The position numbers and the translations under genes are program-made. From Candidatus Roseilinea mizusawaensis (lineage in GTDB: Bacteria > Chloroflexota > Anaerolineae > J036 > Brachytrichaceae): a stretch of 64,000 nucleotides of DNA. Shown one piece after another: positions 1 to 8,961 of the stretch (the stretch's first letter is position 1; every line of letters begins with the position of its first letter). The notes beneath the pieces are model-generated. The model was not told the DNA's origin. It worked only from the letters and a program-made list of their open reading frames with translations, and searched no databases. The stretch covers positions 1 to 64,000 of the forward strand of contig JAEANN010000056.1 of the NCBI GenBank assembly GCA_016841965.1, written 5' to 3'.

Positions 1-1
1 C

Positions 2-3000
2 GCGCCGGGCAGCTTCAACAAGACCGCACCGAGCAACGGGGCGACGGGGCAGCCGACCAACGTGACGTTGCAGTGGGGCGCGGCGAGTGGGGTGAACCAC
101 TACCGCTACTGCTACAGCACGACGAACGGGTGCACGCCGTCCATCGGCGTGGGCACGAACATCAGCGTGGCGCTGAGCGGATTGACGCCGGGCACAACCT
201 ACTACTGGCAGGCGCGGGCGTGCGCGGATAGCGGCTGCACGGTGTTCACTGATGCGAGCGGCGGGCACTGGAGCTTCACGGTGGTCGGCGCGCCGGGCAG
301 CTTCAACAAGACTGCACCGAGCAACGGGGCGACGGGGCAGCCGGCCAACGTGACGTTGCAATGGGGCGCGGCGAGTGGAGTGAACCACTACCGCTACTGC
401 TACAGCACGACGAACGGGTGCACGCCGAGCACGAATAACGGGACGAACACCAGCGTCAACCTGACCGGCCTGACGCCTGGGGCGACGTATTACTGGCAGG
501 TGCGCGCCTGCGCGGACGGCGGCTGCACAGTATTCACCGATGCGAACGGCCCTGGCGGGCACTGGAACTTCACGGTGGTCAGCGCGCCGAGCGGGAGCGG
601 CTTCAGCAAAATCAGCCCGGCCCACACCGCCACCAACCTGCCGACCAATCCGACGTTGAGCTGGGGCACAGCCGGCGGCGTAGTGGACAAGTATGAATAC
701 TGCGTGAGCACGACCACGTCGTGCAGCACGTGGACGGACGTTGGCGTGAACACCAGCGCCTCGGTTGTTGGCCTGGCGGCCGGGACGCTATATTACTGGC
801 AGGTGCGGGCGTGCAACAGCGCCGGCTGCACCGAGGCCAACAGCGGCAGCTTCTGGTCGTTCCAGACCGCGGCGACGGTGGGCAGCTTCAACAAGTTTGC
901 TCCGAGCAACGGGGCGATCAACGTCAACACCAACACGGCGCAGTTGCTGTGGACGGCGGCGGCCAACGCAAACGACTACAAGCTGTGCTTGGGCACGGCG
1001 CCCAACAGTTGCAACATCGTCGGCGGCGGGCCGGGGCAGTTCGCGAGCCTGGGCAACACCTACTTCCGCGTGCTGAACGACCTGCCGCTGCAGCCGAACA
1101 CGACGTATTACTGGCAGGTGCTGGCCACCAACGGCACATACACCACGCCGGCCAACGGCAGCACGCTGGCGTTCTGGTCGTTCACCACGCTGCCCAACGG
1201 GCCCGACCCGTTCAACAAGCTCAGCCCGAGCTTAAACGCGACCAACGTGCCGACGCAGAACGTGACGTTCCAGTGGCAGGCGGCGACCGGCGCGGTGAGC
1301 TACACGGTGTGCGTGGGGGCGTATGCGGGCGATTGCGCTTACAGCCTCTCGGTCAATAGTGGGACGAGCGCGGTGCTGGCCGGGCTGCTGCCGGCGGGGG
1401 CGACGCTGGTGTGGCAGGTGACGGCGCACAACGCGGGCGGCAGCACCGGCGCGGACAACAACACTTGGTGGCCGTTTACTACGGTGCCGAACGCGCCGCA
1501 GGCGTTCACCAAGATCAACCCGCCGAACAACGCCACCGACCAGCCGCTGGGTGTGAATCTAACCTGGCAGGACACGCCGGACGAGACGTATTACAGCGTG
1601 TGTGTTGGCGTCAACATTGGCGTGTGCAGCCTGGTCAACACTACGACGACTGTGGCCAGCTACGCGTTGACGGGGCTGGATTACGGGACGCAGTATTTCT
1701 GGCAGGTGAGCGCGTGCAACGCGGGCGGGTGCACGCCGGCCAACAACAGCGTGGCGTGGAGCTTCAAGACGCTCAACCCGCCCGTGCCCGGTCCGTTCCA
1801 GAAGACGCACCCGGCCAACGGCGCGGTTGGCGCGCCGACCAACCCGGCCGTGCTGCAGTTGACGTGGACGGCTGCTGATTCAGCGGATGGGTATGAGGTG
1901 TGCATGGGCACAGTGCCGGGCGCGTGCGACCTGAGCGGCGGTGGGTTCCAGGACGTGGGTCCTTACACCGCGCGTTACATCAACCAGTTGCCGTTCAGCG
2001 TGACGTTGCAGCCGGGTACGACGTATTACTGGCAGGTGCGCGCCTACAGCACGCTGACTGCGACGCGGACGTTTGCCGACAACGGGGTGGACTTCTACTT
2101 TGTGACGCAGAGCAGCAGCGGGCCGGCGGCATTCAGCAAGGATGCGCCGCTGAACGGCAGCTTCAACCTGCCGACGGCGAGCTTGACGCTGAAGTGGTTT
2201 GCGGCGGCCGGCGCGACGAGCTACGAGGTGTGCGCCGGGACGGCGGTCAACAGTTGCGACGCGATGCCGGGCAACGCCTGGCTGAACGTGGGCAGTGCGC
2301 TGAGCTACACGCTGAGCAACCTGGCCCCCGGGACGACCTATTTCTGGCAGGTGCGGGCGAAGAACGGCAGTGGGACGACGCCGGCTAATGGCGGCGTGTG
2401 GTGGACGTTCACGACGAAGAACGCCTACCCGCCGGCCGAATTTGCCAAGCAGTCCCCGCCACATCTGGCGACGGGCGTGGTGACCACCGGCCTGACGCTG
2501 AGCTGGGCGGCGAGCACAGGGGCGACGGGGTATCAGGTGTGCATTGGCAGCGCGCCGGGGCTGTGCGAGGCGACCGGCGGCTGGGTGAACGTGGGCAACA
2601 ACACCAGTTGGGTGGTGACGCCGGCGCTGCAGGCGGCGACGACGTATTGGTGGCAGGTGCAGGCGCTGGGCGGCACCTTCAGCGTTCAGGCAAACGGCGG
2701 GCAGTGGTGGGCGTTCACCACGCGGCCGGATGGGCCGGCAGACTTCAGCAAGCAGCAGCCGCCGCAGAGTGCGATCGGCGTGCCGACGGCGACGGCGGTG
2801 CTGAGCTGGACAACGGCGCTTGGCGCGAGCAACTATGAGGTGTGCTTGGGCACGCAGGCCGGGCTGTGCGACGTGATCGGCACATGGCTCAACGTGGGCA
2901 ACGTCACGGCGTGGAATCCGCCAGTGCTGCAGGCGGCGACGACCTACTGGTGGCAGGTGCGGGCGGTGAACAGCAGCGGCGGGCGCACGCAGGCGAACGG

Positions 3001-5296
3001 CAGCGTGTGGTGGCACTTCACCACTGTTCCCGCCTTTGGGCCGAACCCGCCGGCGCCGTTTGGCAAGGTCAGCCCGCTGAACAACGCCGCCAACCAGCCG
3101 ATCAACCTGACGCTGAGCTGGAGCGCGGCGAGCGGGGCGACGGGCTACGAGGTGTGCGTGGGGGCGCTGCCGAACGACTGCTCGACCAGCGGCGGCTGGG
3201 TGAGCGTCGCCGGCACGAGCTACGCGCTGAGCGGGCTGAGCTACGACACGACGTACTTCTGGCAGGTGCGCGCGGTGAACGCCAACGGCCAGACGTTGGC
3301 GGATAGCGGGGCGTGGTGGCGCTTCACGACGGGCAACAACCCGGGCGCGGCGGGCAGCGCCTTCAACAAGAGGCTGCCGATGCACCTGGCGACAGGCGTG
3401 CCGACGGCGACGGCGGTGCTGAGCTGGACGGCGAGCAGCGGCGCGACGGGGTATCGGGTGTGCATCGGCAGCGCGCCGGGGCTGTGCGAGGCGACCGGCG
3501 GCTGGTTGGACGTGGGCAACAACACCAGTTGGGTGGTGACGCCGGCGTTGCAGGCGGCGACGACGTACTGGTGGCAGGTGCGCGCCGTTGGCCTAGGCTT
3601 CGACATCCAGGCAGACGGTGGGCAGTGGTGGGCGTTTACCACGGCCAACGATCCGGCGCCGGCGCCGGAGGGCTTTGGCAAGTTGCAGCCGCTGCAGGGT
3701 GCCAGCGGCGTGCCGACGGGGACGGCGGTGCTGAGCTGGCAGCCGTCTGCGAACGCGAGCAACTACGAAGTGTGCGTGGGGACGCAGGCCGAGCTGTGCG
3801 ATGTGACCGGCAACTGGGTGAGCGCGGGCAGCGCTACGAGCTGGAACGCGCCGAGCTTGCAGGCGGCGACGACCTACTGGTGGCAGGTGCGCGCGGTGAA
3901 CGGCAGCGGGCAGGCGCAGGCCGACGGCGGGGCGTGGTGGTACTTCACCACGGCAGCGGCGGCGAGCGCGCCGGCGCCGTTTGGCAAGGTCAGCCCGCCG
4001 AACAACGCCGCCAGCCAGCCGATCAACCTGACGCTGAGCTGGGGCGCGGCGAGCGGGGCGACGGGCTACGCGGTGTGCGTGGGCGCGTTGCCGGGCGAAT
4101 GCTCGACCACCGGCGGTAGCTGGGTGAACGTCGCCGGCACGAGCTACGCGCTGAGCGGGCTGGCGTACGACACGACGTATTGGTGGCAGGTGCGCGCGGT
4201 GAACGCGGGCGGCCAGACGCTGGCCGACGGCGGGGTGTGGTGGCGCTTCGGCACGGGCAACAACCCGGCCTCGCCGCTGGGGACGTTTGGCAAGATCGCG
4301 CCGGCGATCTATGCGACGGGCGTGCCGACGAACACGACGCTGAGCTGGAGCGCGGCGACGAACGCGCAGCGCTACACGGTGTGCGTGGGCACGCTGCCGG
4401 GCCTGTGCGACGTGATGAACCACGTCGAGGTGCTTGCACCGGCCACCAGCCTGGTGCTGGTCAACGCGCAGGCCGGGCGGACATACTGGTGGCAGGTGTG
4501 GGCGCATGACGGCAACGGGGCGTTCCTGCAGGCCGACGGCGTGGCGTGGTGGCCGTTCACGACGGCGAACAACGCCGGCTCTGGGCCGGGCGGCGGGCCG
4601 GCGGAGTTCCAGAAGGTTGCGCCGATCAGCGGCACGTTGGTTGGCAACAGCCCGCTGCTGAGCTGGACGGCGAGCGGTGGCGCGGTCGGCTACTATGTGT
4701 GCGTGGGCAGGGCGTGGGGCCTGTGCGATGTGGTGAACAACGCGGCGACGGCCGGCCTGAGCCACGCGACGAATGGGTTGGCGCCGGGGACGTACTGGTG
4801 GCAGGTGACGGCGGTGGACGCCGAGGGCGACGCCACGCAGGCCGACGGCGAGGTGCGCTGGCAGTTCACGGTGCTGAACGACGGCGTGACCAACCTGGAC
4901 ACGAGCGGCCCGACCGGCACGCGCAAGGAGGTGACGCCGGCGCAGGTGCGGATGGGTGAGGCGGTGAGCTACACCATCGTGCTGAGCAACAGCGGCAGCC
5001 TGCCGGTGACGGCGCGGGTGACGGACACGCTGGCGGCGAACGCGACGCTGCTGAGCGCGACGCCGGGCTACGCGCAGAGCGGGCAGACGCTGGCCTGGAG
5101 CAGCGTGACGGTGCCAGCCGGCGGGACGGCGGTGCTGACGGTGACGGTGCGGGCGGGCAGCGGGCCGCTGCCGGGCGGCTACGCGCTGAACAACAGCGTG
5201 ACCATCGGCGCGCACGATGGCGAGGTCACGCGCAGCGCGCCGGCGGTGGATGTTGCGCCGTGGCGGGCATATGTGCCGGCGGTGATGAGACCGTAG
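2..5296 (+). CDS. Giant exported protein with 16 Fn3-like repeats and a DUF11-like domain (5' end outside window)
   Basis: The frame is open from base 2, so the GTG at 62 in the ORF track is not the real start and the gene begins upstream of the window. The visible part holds about 16 tandem repeats of roughly 95-110 residues. Each begins with an FxKxxP motif and ends with YYWQVRA followed by WWxFTT, an Fn3-like beta-sandwich pattern. Nearly every repeat has one cysteine pair of the form YxVCxGTxxxxC, suggesting a disulfide and an extracellular location. A DUF11-like domain follows (about residues 1630-1725 of the track ORF) and the protein ends in WRAYVPAVMRP, a tail resembling that of the M28 peptidase at 51.8 kb. 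It is probably a surface or matrix protein; ligand and partner are unknown. Confidence 0.85.
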   Translation, partial: APGSFNKTAPSNGATGQPTNVTLQWGAASGVNHYRYCYSTTNGCTPSIGVGTNISVALSGLTPGTTYYWQARACADSGCTVFTDASGGHWSFTVVGAPGSFNKTAPSNGATGQPANVTLQWGAASGVNHYRYCYSTTNGCTPSTNNGTNTSVNLTGLTPGATYYWQVRACADGGCTVFTDANGPGGHWNFTVVSAPSGSGFSKISPAHTATNLPTNPTLSWGTAGGVVDKYEYCVSTTTSCSTWTDVGVNTSASVVGLAAGTLYYWQVRACNSAGCTEANSGSFWSFQTAATVGSFNKFAPSNGAINVNTNTAQLLWTAAANANDYKLCLGTAPNSCNIVGGGPGQFASLGNTYFRVLNDLPLQPNTTYYWQVLATNGTYTTPANGSTLAFWSFTTLPNGPDPFNKLSPSLNATNVPTQNVTFQWQAATGAVSYTVCVGAYAGDCAYSLSVNSGTSAVLAGLLPAGATLVWQVTAHNAGGSTGADNNTWWPFTTVPNAPQAFTKINPPNNATDQPLGVNLTWQDTPDETYYSVCVGVNIGVCSLVNTTTTVASYALTGLDYGTQYFWQVSACNAGGCTPANNSVAWSFKTLNPPVPGPFQKTHPANGAVGAPTNPAVLQLTWTAADSADGYEVCMGTVPGACDLSGGGFQDVGPYTARYINQLPFSVTLQPGTTYYWQVRAYSTLTATRTFADNGVDFYFVTQSSSGPAAFSKDAPLNGSFNLPTASLTLKWFAAAGATSYEVCAGTAVNSCDAMPGNAWLNVGSALSYTLSNLAPGTTYFWQVRAKNGSGTTPANGGVWWTFTTKNAYPPAEFAKQSPPHLATGVVTTGLTLSWAASTGATGYQVCIGSAPGLCEATGGWVNVGNNTSWVVTPALQAATTYWWQVQALGGTFSVQANGGQWWAFTTRPDGPADFSKQQPPQSAIGVPTATAVLSWTTALGASNYEVCLGTQAGLCDVIGTWLNVGNVTAWNPPVLQAATTYWWQVRAVNSSGGRTQANGSVWWHFTTVPAFGPNPPAPFGKVSPLNNAANQPINLTLSWSAASGATGYEVCVGALPNDCSTSGGWVSVAGTSYALSGLSYDTTYFWQVRAVNANGQTLADSGAWWRFTTGNNPGAAGSAFNKRLPMHLATGVPTATAVLSWTASSGATGYRVCIGSAPGLCEATGGWLDVGNNTSWVVTPALQAATTYWWQVRAVGLGFDIQADGGQWWAFTTANDPAPAPEGFGKLQPLQGASGVPTGTAVLSWQPSANASNYEVCVGTQAELCDVTGNWVSAGSATSWNAPSLQAATTYWWQVRAVNGSGQAQADGGAWWYFTTAAAASAPAPFGKVSPPNNAASQPINLTLSWGAASGATGYAVCVGALPGECSTTGGSWVNVAGTSYALSGLAYDTTYWWQVRAVNAGGQTLADGGVWWRFGTGNNPASPLGTFGKIAPAIYATGVPTNTTLSWSAATNAQRYTVCVGTLPGLCDVMNHVEVLAPATSLVLVNAQAGRTYWWQVWAHDGNGAFLQADGVAWWPFTTANNAGSGPGGGPAEFQKVAPISGTLVGNSPLLSWTASGGAVGYYVCVGRAWGLCDVVNNAATAGLSHATNGLAPGTYWWQVTAVDAEGDATQADGEVRWQFTVLNDGVTNLDTSGPTGTRKEVTPAQVRMGEAVSYTIVLSNSGSLPVTARVTDTLAANATLLSATPGYAQSGQTLAWSSVTVPAGGTAVLTVTVRAGSGPLPGGYALNNSVTIGAHDGEVTRSAPAVDVAPWRAYVPAVMRP
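2436..4276 (+). repeat. Three-repeat block duplicated head to tail inside the giant gene
   Basis: Repeats 9-10-11 (about 2436-3352) and 12-13-14 (about 3353-4276) match one to one. Repeats 9 and 12 share CIGSAPGLCEATGGW, repeats 10 and 13 share LQAATTYWWQVRAVN, and repeats 11 and 14 share NQPINLTLSW-like and TSYALSGL segments. The DNA of repeats 9 and 12 differs at only a few bases over about 100 nt. This indicates a recent duplication of a roughly 920-bp unit. Confidence 0.8.
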
Positions 5297-5316
5297 GGTC
5301 TCGCCGCGTTGCGTTG

Positions 5317-5343
5317 TTGGGGCGCGCCTTGTGCGCGCCCCAA
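5317..5343. terminator. Hairpin between convergent genes
   Basis: A perfect 11-bp inverted repeat (TTGGGGCGCGC / GCGCGCCCCAA, 5-nt loop) lies 20 nt after the giant gene's stop and 32 nt from the stop of the convergent isomerase-like gene. There is no clean T-run, so it may act as a bidirectional or weak terminator. Confidence 0.6.
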
Positions 5344-5375
5344 GATTTAATCTTGCGCCACTTTGCAGGACTCTG

Positions 5376-6143
5376 TTAAACGCCCATTGCGCGCAGATTG
5401 TTGTAGCTGATGGCGAGGCTGTCCAGCGGGTCACGCCGGCATTCGTCCTGTTCGACGGCGTACCATTCAACCCCGGCGCTCTGACAGGCTTCCAGAATGG
5501 CCGGCCAGTTCAGATTGCCCTCTCCGACCTCGGCCATTTCCTGCTTGCCGTTCAGAATCACCATGTCCTTCAGGTGAACCACCGGCATACGCCCGATCAT
5601 CCTGCGGATCCAGTGGGCTGGGTCGCCGCCGCCGTGTTGTACCCAGTAGGTATCGATCTCGGCCTGGAGATAGCGCGGGTCGCTCTCCTCGAACAGGATG
5701 TCGAGGCCAGTGCGTTTGCCGAAGCGAACGAACTCGAAGCTATGGTTGTGATAGCTGAAGGTCAGCCCGGCGTCGTGGAGCCGACGACCAATCTCGCCGG
5801 CTTCATGGGCGAAGCGCCGGTAGCCCTCCTCGCCGGCCTCGCGGTAGGCGCCCGGCATGCTGCCAACGGCGACGTGCCGGCAGTCCCAGAGCTGATGCTG
5901 CGCGATGACTGCTGATAGATCGTTTTGCAGCCGCTCAAAGCCGATGTGGGTGTTGCAGATGGTCAGGCCGGCGTCATCCACGATCGCCTTGACCTCGGCC
6001 GGTGGTATCGGCCCGATGCCAGACACTTGCACAGCAGTGTAGCCGATGGCGCGCAGCCGGCGCATCGTTTCGGCAAAATCGTGTGCGTTCTGCGTGCGTT
6101 GCCTGACTGTGTACAGTTGAGCGGCGAGGTGTGCATGTGTCAT
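5376..6143 (-). CDS. Sugar phosphate isomerase/epimerase (xylose-isomerase-like TIM barrel)
   Basis: A 255-residue protein of the AP-endonuclease-2/xylose-isomerase-like TIM-barrel superfamily. Family features include LAAQLYTVR at the N terminus, SGIGPIPPAEV and YHNHSFEF; a HxH/E metal-ligand set fits YHNHSFEF and the C-terminal EQDEC. The start at 6143 is chosen over the longer track ORF because GGAGGAAATC precedes this ATG. Such proteins often isomerise or epimerise ketoses or inositol derivatives; the substrate here is unknown. It stands alone, convergent with the giant gene. Confidence 0.85.
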   Translation of the reverse strand: MTHAHLAAQLYTVRQRTQNAHDFAETMRRLRAIGYTAVQVSGIGPIPPAEVKAIVDDAGLTICNTHIGFERLQNDLSAVIAQHQLWDCRHVAVGSMPGAYREAGEEGYRRFAHEAGEIGRRLHDAGLTFSYHNHSFEFVRFGKRTGLDILFEESDPRYLQAEIDTYWVQHGGGDPAHWIRRMIGRMPVVHLKDMVILNGKQEMAEVGEGNLNWPAILEACQSAGVEWYAVEQDECRRDPLDSLAISYNNLRAMGV

Positions 6144-6198
6144 GATTTCCTCCAGAAAAGCCTCTGACGACGACCATTCTACAGAGGTGAGGGTGTGA

Positions 6199-6204
6199 TA
6201 AGAT
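6199..6204 (+). promoter_or_regulatory. Extended -10 promoter for the DUF177 gene (predicted leaderless)
   Basis: TGATAAGAT gives TGn plus TAAGAT, with 7 nt between the hexamer and the ATG at 6212. The predicted transcription start falls on or next to the start codon. No Shine-Dalgarno sequence is present. Confidence 0.5.
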
Positions 6205-6211
6205 TCCGCCC

Positions 6212-6688
6212 ATGCGCTTTCGGCTCCACAAGCTGATTTTTGCGCCGGTAGGAACTCGCCAGGTAGAGCAACTCGACCGCGGCCCCACATGGTTGGACGA
6301 TGAGCTTCATGTGTCGTACTTGCGAGGCGAGATTACATTCACCAGAACCAACGACCGCGTACTTGTCGAAGGCGTGATCGAGACGGCGATCCAGGCGCAA
6401 TGCGCGCGTTCCCTCGAAATGTTCGAATTGCCTCTGAGAGTGCCTCTGGAAGATGTCGCTTTTTTCTTGCCCGGCCAGTACACACCCGACCCAGACCGGC
6501 GGCTGCGTGAAGATGGGCGCATTGATCTGACCGAGACGCTGCGTCAGCACATCATCATGGCGACCCCTATCAACCCTGTCAGCCCTGCCTATCGCGATGA
6601 GGCCGGCCTATCCCAACTCATCGATCACCAGGACGCCGACTGGCTTCACGTGAAGTGGGCAAGTGAAGATAGAGCAAACGGAGAGTGA
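6212..6688 (+). CDS. DUF177 (YceD-like) protein
   Basis: A 158-residue protein matching the DUF177/YceD family: an N-terminal beta strand (MRFRLHKLIF), a central VEGVIETAIQAQCARSLEMF segment, and an acidic C-terminal tail (LPGQYTPDPDRR). In most bacteria yceD sits beside rpmF and the central motif is CxRCL; here rpmF is absent and the second cysteine is Ser (CARSL). The gene lies 6 nt upstream of rpoD and is probably cotranscribed with it. The role is unclear; links to rRNA or ribosome biogenesis are proposed for homologues. Confidence 0.8.
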   Translation: MRFRLHKLIFAPVGTRQVEQLDRGPTWLDDELHVSYLRGEITFTRTNDRVLVEGVIETAIQAQCARSLEMFELPLRVPLEDVAFFLPGQYTPDPDRRLREDGRIDLTETLRQHIIMATPINPVSPAYRDEAGLSQLIDHQDADWLHVKWASEDRANGE

Positions 6689-6694
6689 CCTGCT

Positions 6695-7873
6695 ATGACC
6701 ACGACCTTTGATGAGGATCAGATTGTCGCCGCATTGTTGATCAAAGCTGAGACCCAGGGTGGTGTGGTCATAGACGATATCCTTGAATTGTTGCCGGAAC
6801 TTGATGACAGCTATGAACAAGTCGATCGGGTGATTGCGTTGCTAGCCGAGGCAGGCGTACAGCTTCAGGACTTGCCGGCCGAAGACGAGGAAGCAGGCGA
6901 CAGCCTCGGCCTCGAAGACGATGACGACGACGAGGAAGACGAGGACGACACCGCCACCCTGAGCGCCGACGACAGCATCGGCTTGTACTTACGCGAGATG
7001 GCGCGCGTGCCACTGCTGACCATGGCCGAGGAGATCAAGCTTGCCAAAGCAATCGAGCGTGGAAACCGGGCCAAGTCCAAGGTGCGCTCGATTCAGAATT
7101 CGGTCAAACCCGGCGAGCTGGACAAGCTGAACGCATACATCGAGGAAGGCCGGCTGGCGCGCGAACATCTCATCAAGGCCAATACCCGCCTGGTGGTCAG
7201 CATCGCCAAAAAGTACATGGGCCGGGGGGTGCCCTTCCTCGACCTCATTCAAGAGGGCAATCTTGGCTTGATGAAGGCCGTCGAGAAATTCAACCACAAA
7301 CTGGGTTTCCGCTTCAGCACCTATGCCACGTGGTGGATTCGTCAGACGATCACCCGCGCCATCGCCGACCAGGCGCGCACCATCCGCGTGCCGGTTCATA
7401 TGAGCGATCGTATCCGCCGGCTGTACAAAACCACTCACGAGCTGGAGCAGGCGCTGGGCCGCAAACCTACCCCTGAAGAACTCGGCAGCGAGCTGGGCGT
7501 CGAATCCGACAAGGTCGAGTGGATGTTAAAGGTGTCGTGGCGGCCGCTTTCGTTGGAACAGCCCGTGGGCGAAGAGGAGGACAACGAATTCGGCTCGTTC
7601 ATCGAGGATGAGGCCACGCCATCGCCGTCGCAGACGGTGTACGACGAGTTGCTGCGCGACAAGATCGAGCAGGTGCTCTCCACACTCACCCCGCGCGAGC
7701 AGCGTATTCTGCGCCTGCGTTTTGGGCTGATCAACGGCAAGTGTTACACCCTCGAAGAGGTGGGCCAGAAGTTCGGCCTGACGCGCGAGCGCATCCGGCA
7801 GATCGAAGGCCGCGCGCTGCGCCGGCTGCGCCATCCCCGCCGCAGCCGCCAACTGAAAGATTTCCTCGATTGA
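6695..7873 (+). CDS. rpoD: Primary RNA polymerase sigma factor (RpoD/SigA)
   Basis: A 392-residue sigma-70 of group 1. Residues 1-70 resemble region 1.1, followed by an Asp/Glu run (EDDDDDEEDEDD) at about 72-85. Region 1.2 begins at DSIGLYLREMARVPLL, region 2 carries FLDLIQEGNLGLMKAVEKF and FRFSTYATWWIRQTITRAI (promoter melting and -10 recognition), and region 4 carries the helix-turn-helix EEVGQKFGLTRERIRQIEGRA (-35 recognition). The start is supported by CGGAGAG ahead of the ATG at 6695. The gene directs housekeeping transcription and follows the DUF177 gene. Confidence 0.97.
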   Translation: MTTTFDEDQIVAALLIKAETQGGVVIDDILELLPELDDSYEQVDRVIALLAEAGVQLQDLPAEDEEAGDSLGLEDDDDDEEDEDDTATLSADDSIGLYLREMARVPLLTMAEEIKLAKAIERGNRAKSKVRSIQNSVKPGELDKLNAYIEEGRLAREHLIKANTRLVVSIAKKYMGRGVPFLDLIQEGNLGLMKAVEKFNHKLGFRFSTYATWWIRQTITRAIADQARTIRVPVHMSDRIRRLYKTTHELEQALGRKPTPEELGSELGVESDKVEWMLKVSWRPLSLEQPVGEEEDNEFGSFIEDEATPSPSQTVYDELLRDKIEQVLSTLTPREQRILRLRFGLINGKCYTLEEVGQKFGLTRERIRQIEGRALRRLRHPRRSRQLKDFLD

Positions 7874-7930
7874 GCCAGCGGCCATTGCGCCATTCGGCCT
7901 GACCAAATGATTGACTCCCTGAATGACCGA

Positions 7931-8911
7931 ATGAGAACAATCTCCTACAGCGAAGCGATCAACGAAGCGTTGCGCGAAGAGATGCAGCGCGACCCCAACG
8001 TGTTTATCCTGGGCGAAGATGTGGCCACGATGGGCGGCGTGTTCGGCGTGACGGCCGGCCTGCTCGAACAATTTGGCCCGGAGCGCGTCATGGACACGCC
8101 CATCAGCGAAGCCGGCGTCATCGGCGCCGCCCTCGGCGCCGCCATGATGGGCATGCGCCCGGTGGCCGAGATCATGTTCGGCGACTTTCTGGGTTGCGCC
8201 GGCGACCAGCTCATCAATCAAGTTGCCAAAGCGCGCTACATGAGCGGTGGCAAAGCGCGTGTGCCGCTCACCATTCGTGTGACAACCGGCGCCCCAGGCG
8301 CGGCAGCCGCGCAGCATTCACAAAGCCCCGAGTCGTGGTTCATGAATGTGCCCGGCCTGAAGATTGCCTGCCCCGCTACGCCCGCTGACGCCAAGGGCCT
8401 GCTGAAGACCGCCATTCGCGGCGAAGACCCGGTGTTGTTCTTCGAGCACAAAATGCTGTATGCCACCAAAGGCGCAGTGCCCGATGGTGACCACGTGGTC
8501 GAGCTAGGGCAGGCCCGCGTCGTGCGTGAAGGCGCCGATGTGACCATCATCGCCATCGGCGGCATGTTGCCGCGCGCGCTCGAAGCCGCCCAGACACTGG
8601 CCGCCCGCGATCGCGCGATCTCGTGCGAGGTGATCGACCCGCGCACGCTGGTGCCGCTCGATCTGCCCACCCTGATCGACTCTGTCAAGAAGACCGGCCG
8701 CGTAGTGATCGTTCACGAGGCGCACAAACGCGCCGGCCCCGGCGCTGAAATCGCCGCCCTGTTGGCCGAGCACGCGGTGGACTATCTCGATTCACCCATT
8801 GCGCGCGTTGCTGCGAAGAATGTGCCGTTGCCCTACGCCCCGGCGCTGGAACAATTCGTCTTGCCCAACACGCAGGACATCATCGACGCCGTGCTGCGCG
8901 TGCTGCGCTGA
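7931..8911 (+). CDS. 2-oxoacid dehydrogenase E1 beta subunit, orphan copy 1
   Basis: A 326-residue transketolase-like E1-beta (ISYSEAINEALREEM, LGEDVATMGGVFGVT, HSQSPESWF, FFEHKMLY). With an E1-alpha partner it forms the thiamine-diphosphate site that decarboxylates a 2-oxoacid and acetylates the E2 lipoyl arm. No E1-alpha gene is adjacent; the gene sits between rpoD and an M20 hydrolase. The start at 7931 (MRTISYSEA) matches usual family N termini; 7907 is an alternative and neither has a clear Shine-Dalgarno. Similar domains occur in the E1 fusion at 25.6 kb and the copy at 31.2 kb. Confidence 0.9.
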   Translation: MRTISYSEAINEALREEMQRDPNVFILGEDVATMGGVFGVTAGLLEQFGPERVMDTPISEAGVIGAALGAAMMGMRPVAEIMFGDFLGCAGDQLINQVAKARYMSGGKARVPLTIRVTTGAPGAAAAQHSQSPESWFMNVPGLKIACPATPADAKGLLKTAIRGEDPVLFFEHKMLYATKGAVPDGDHVVELGQARVVREGADVTIIAIGGMLPRALEAAQTLAARDRAISCEVIDPRTLVPLDLPTLIDSVKKTGRVVIVHEAHKRAGPGAEIAALLAEHAVDYLDSPIARVAAKNVPLPYAPALEQFVLPNTQDIIDAVLRVLR

Positions 8912-8961
8912 GAGCGCCGCAGCGTCTGTGTCCGATCCCCTCTTCTCTTCTTTGGTGAAGC

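Noticed and set aside
1880-3385. 501-residue minus-strand ORF inside the giant repeat gene
   Set aside because: It is antisense to the Fn3-like repeats, Arg/Ala/His-rich and itself repetitive, as expected for the reverse frame of high-GC repeats.
3593-5470. 625-residue minus-strand ORF over the end of the giant gene
   Set aside because: Arg-rich shadow of the coding strand with no recognisable domain.
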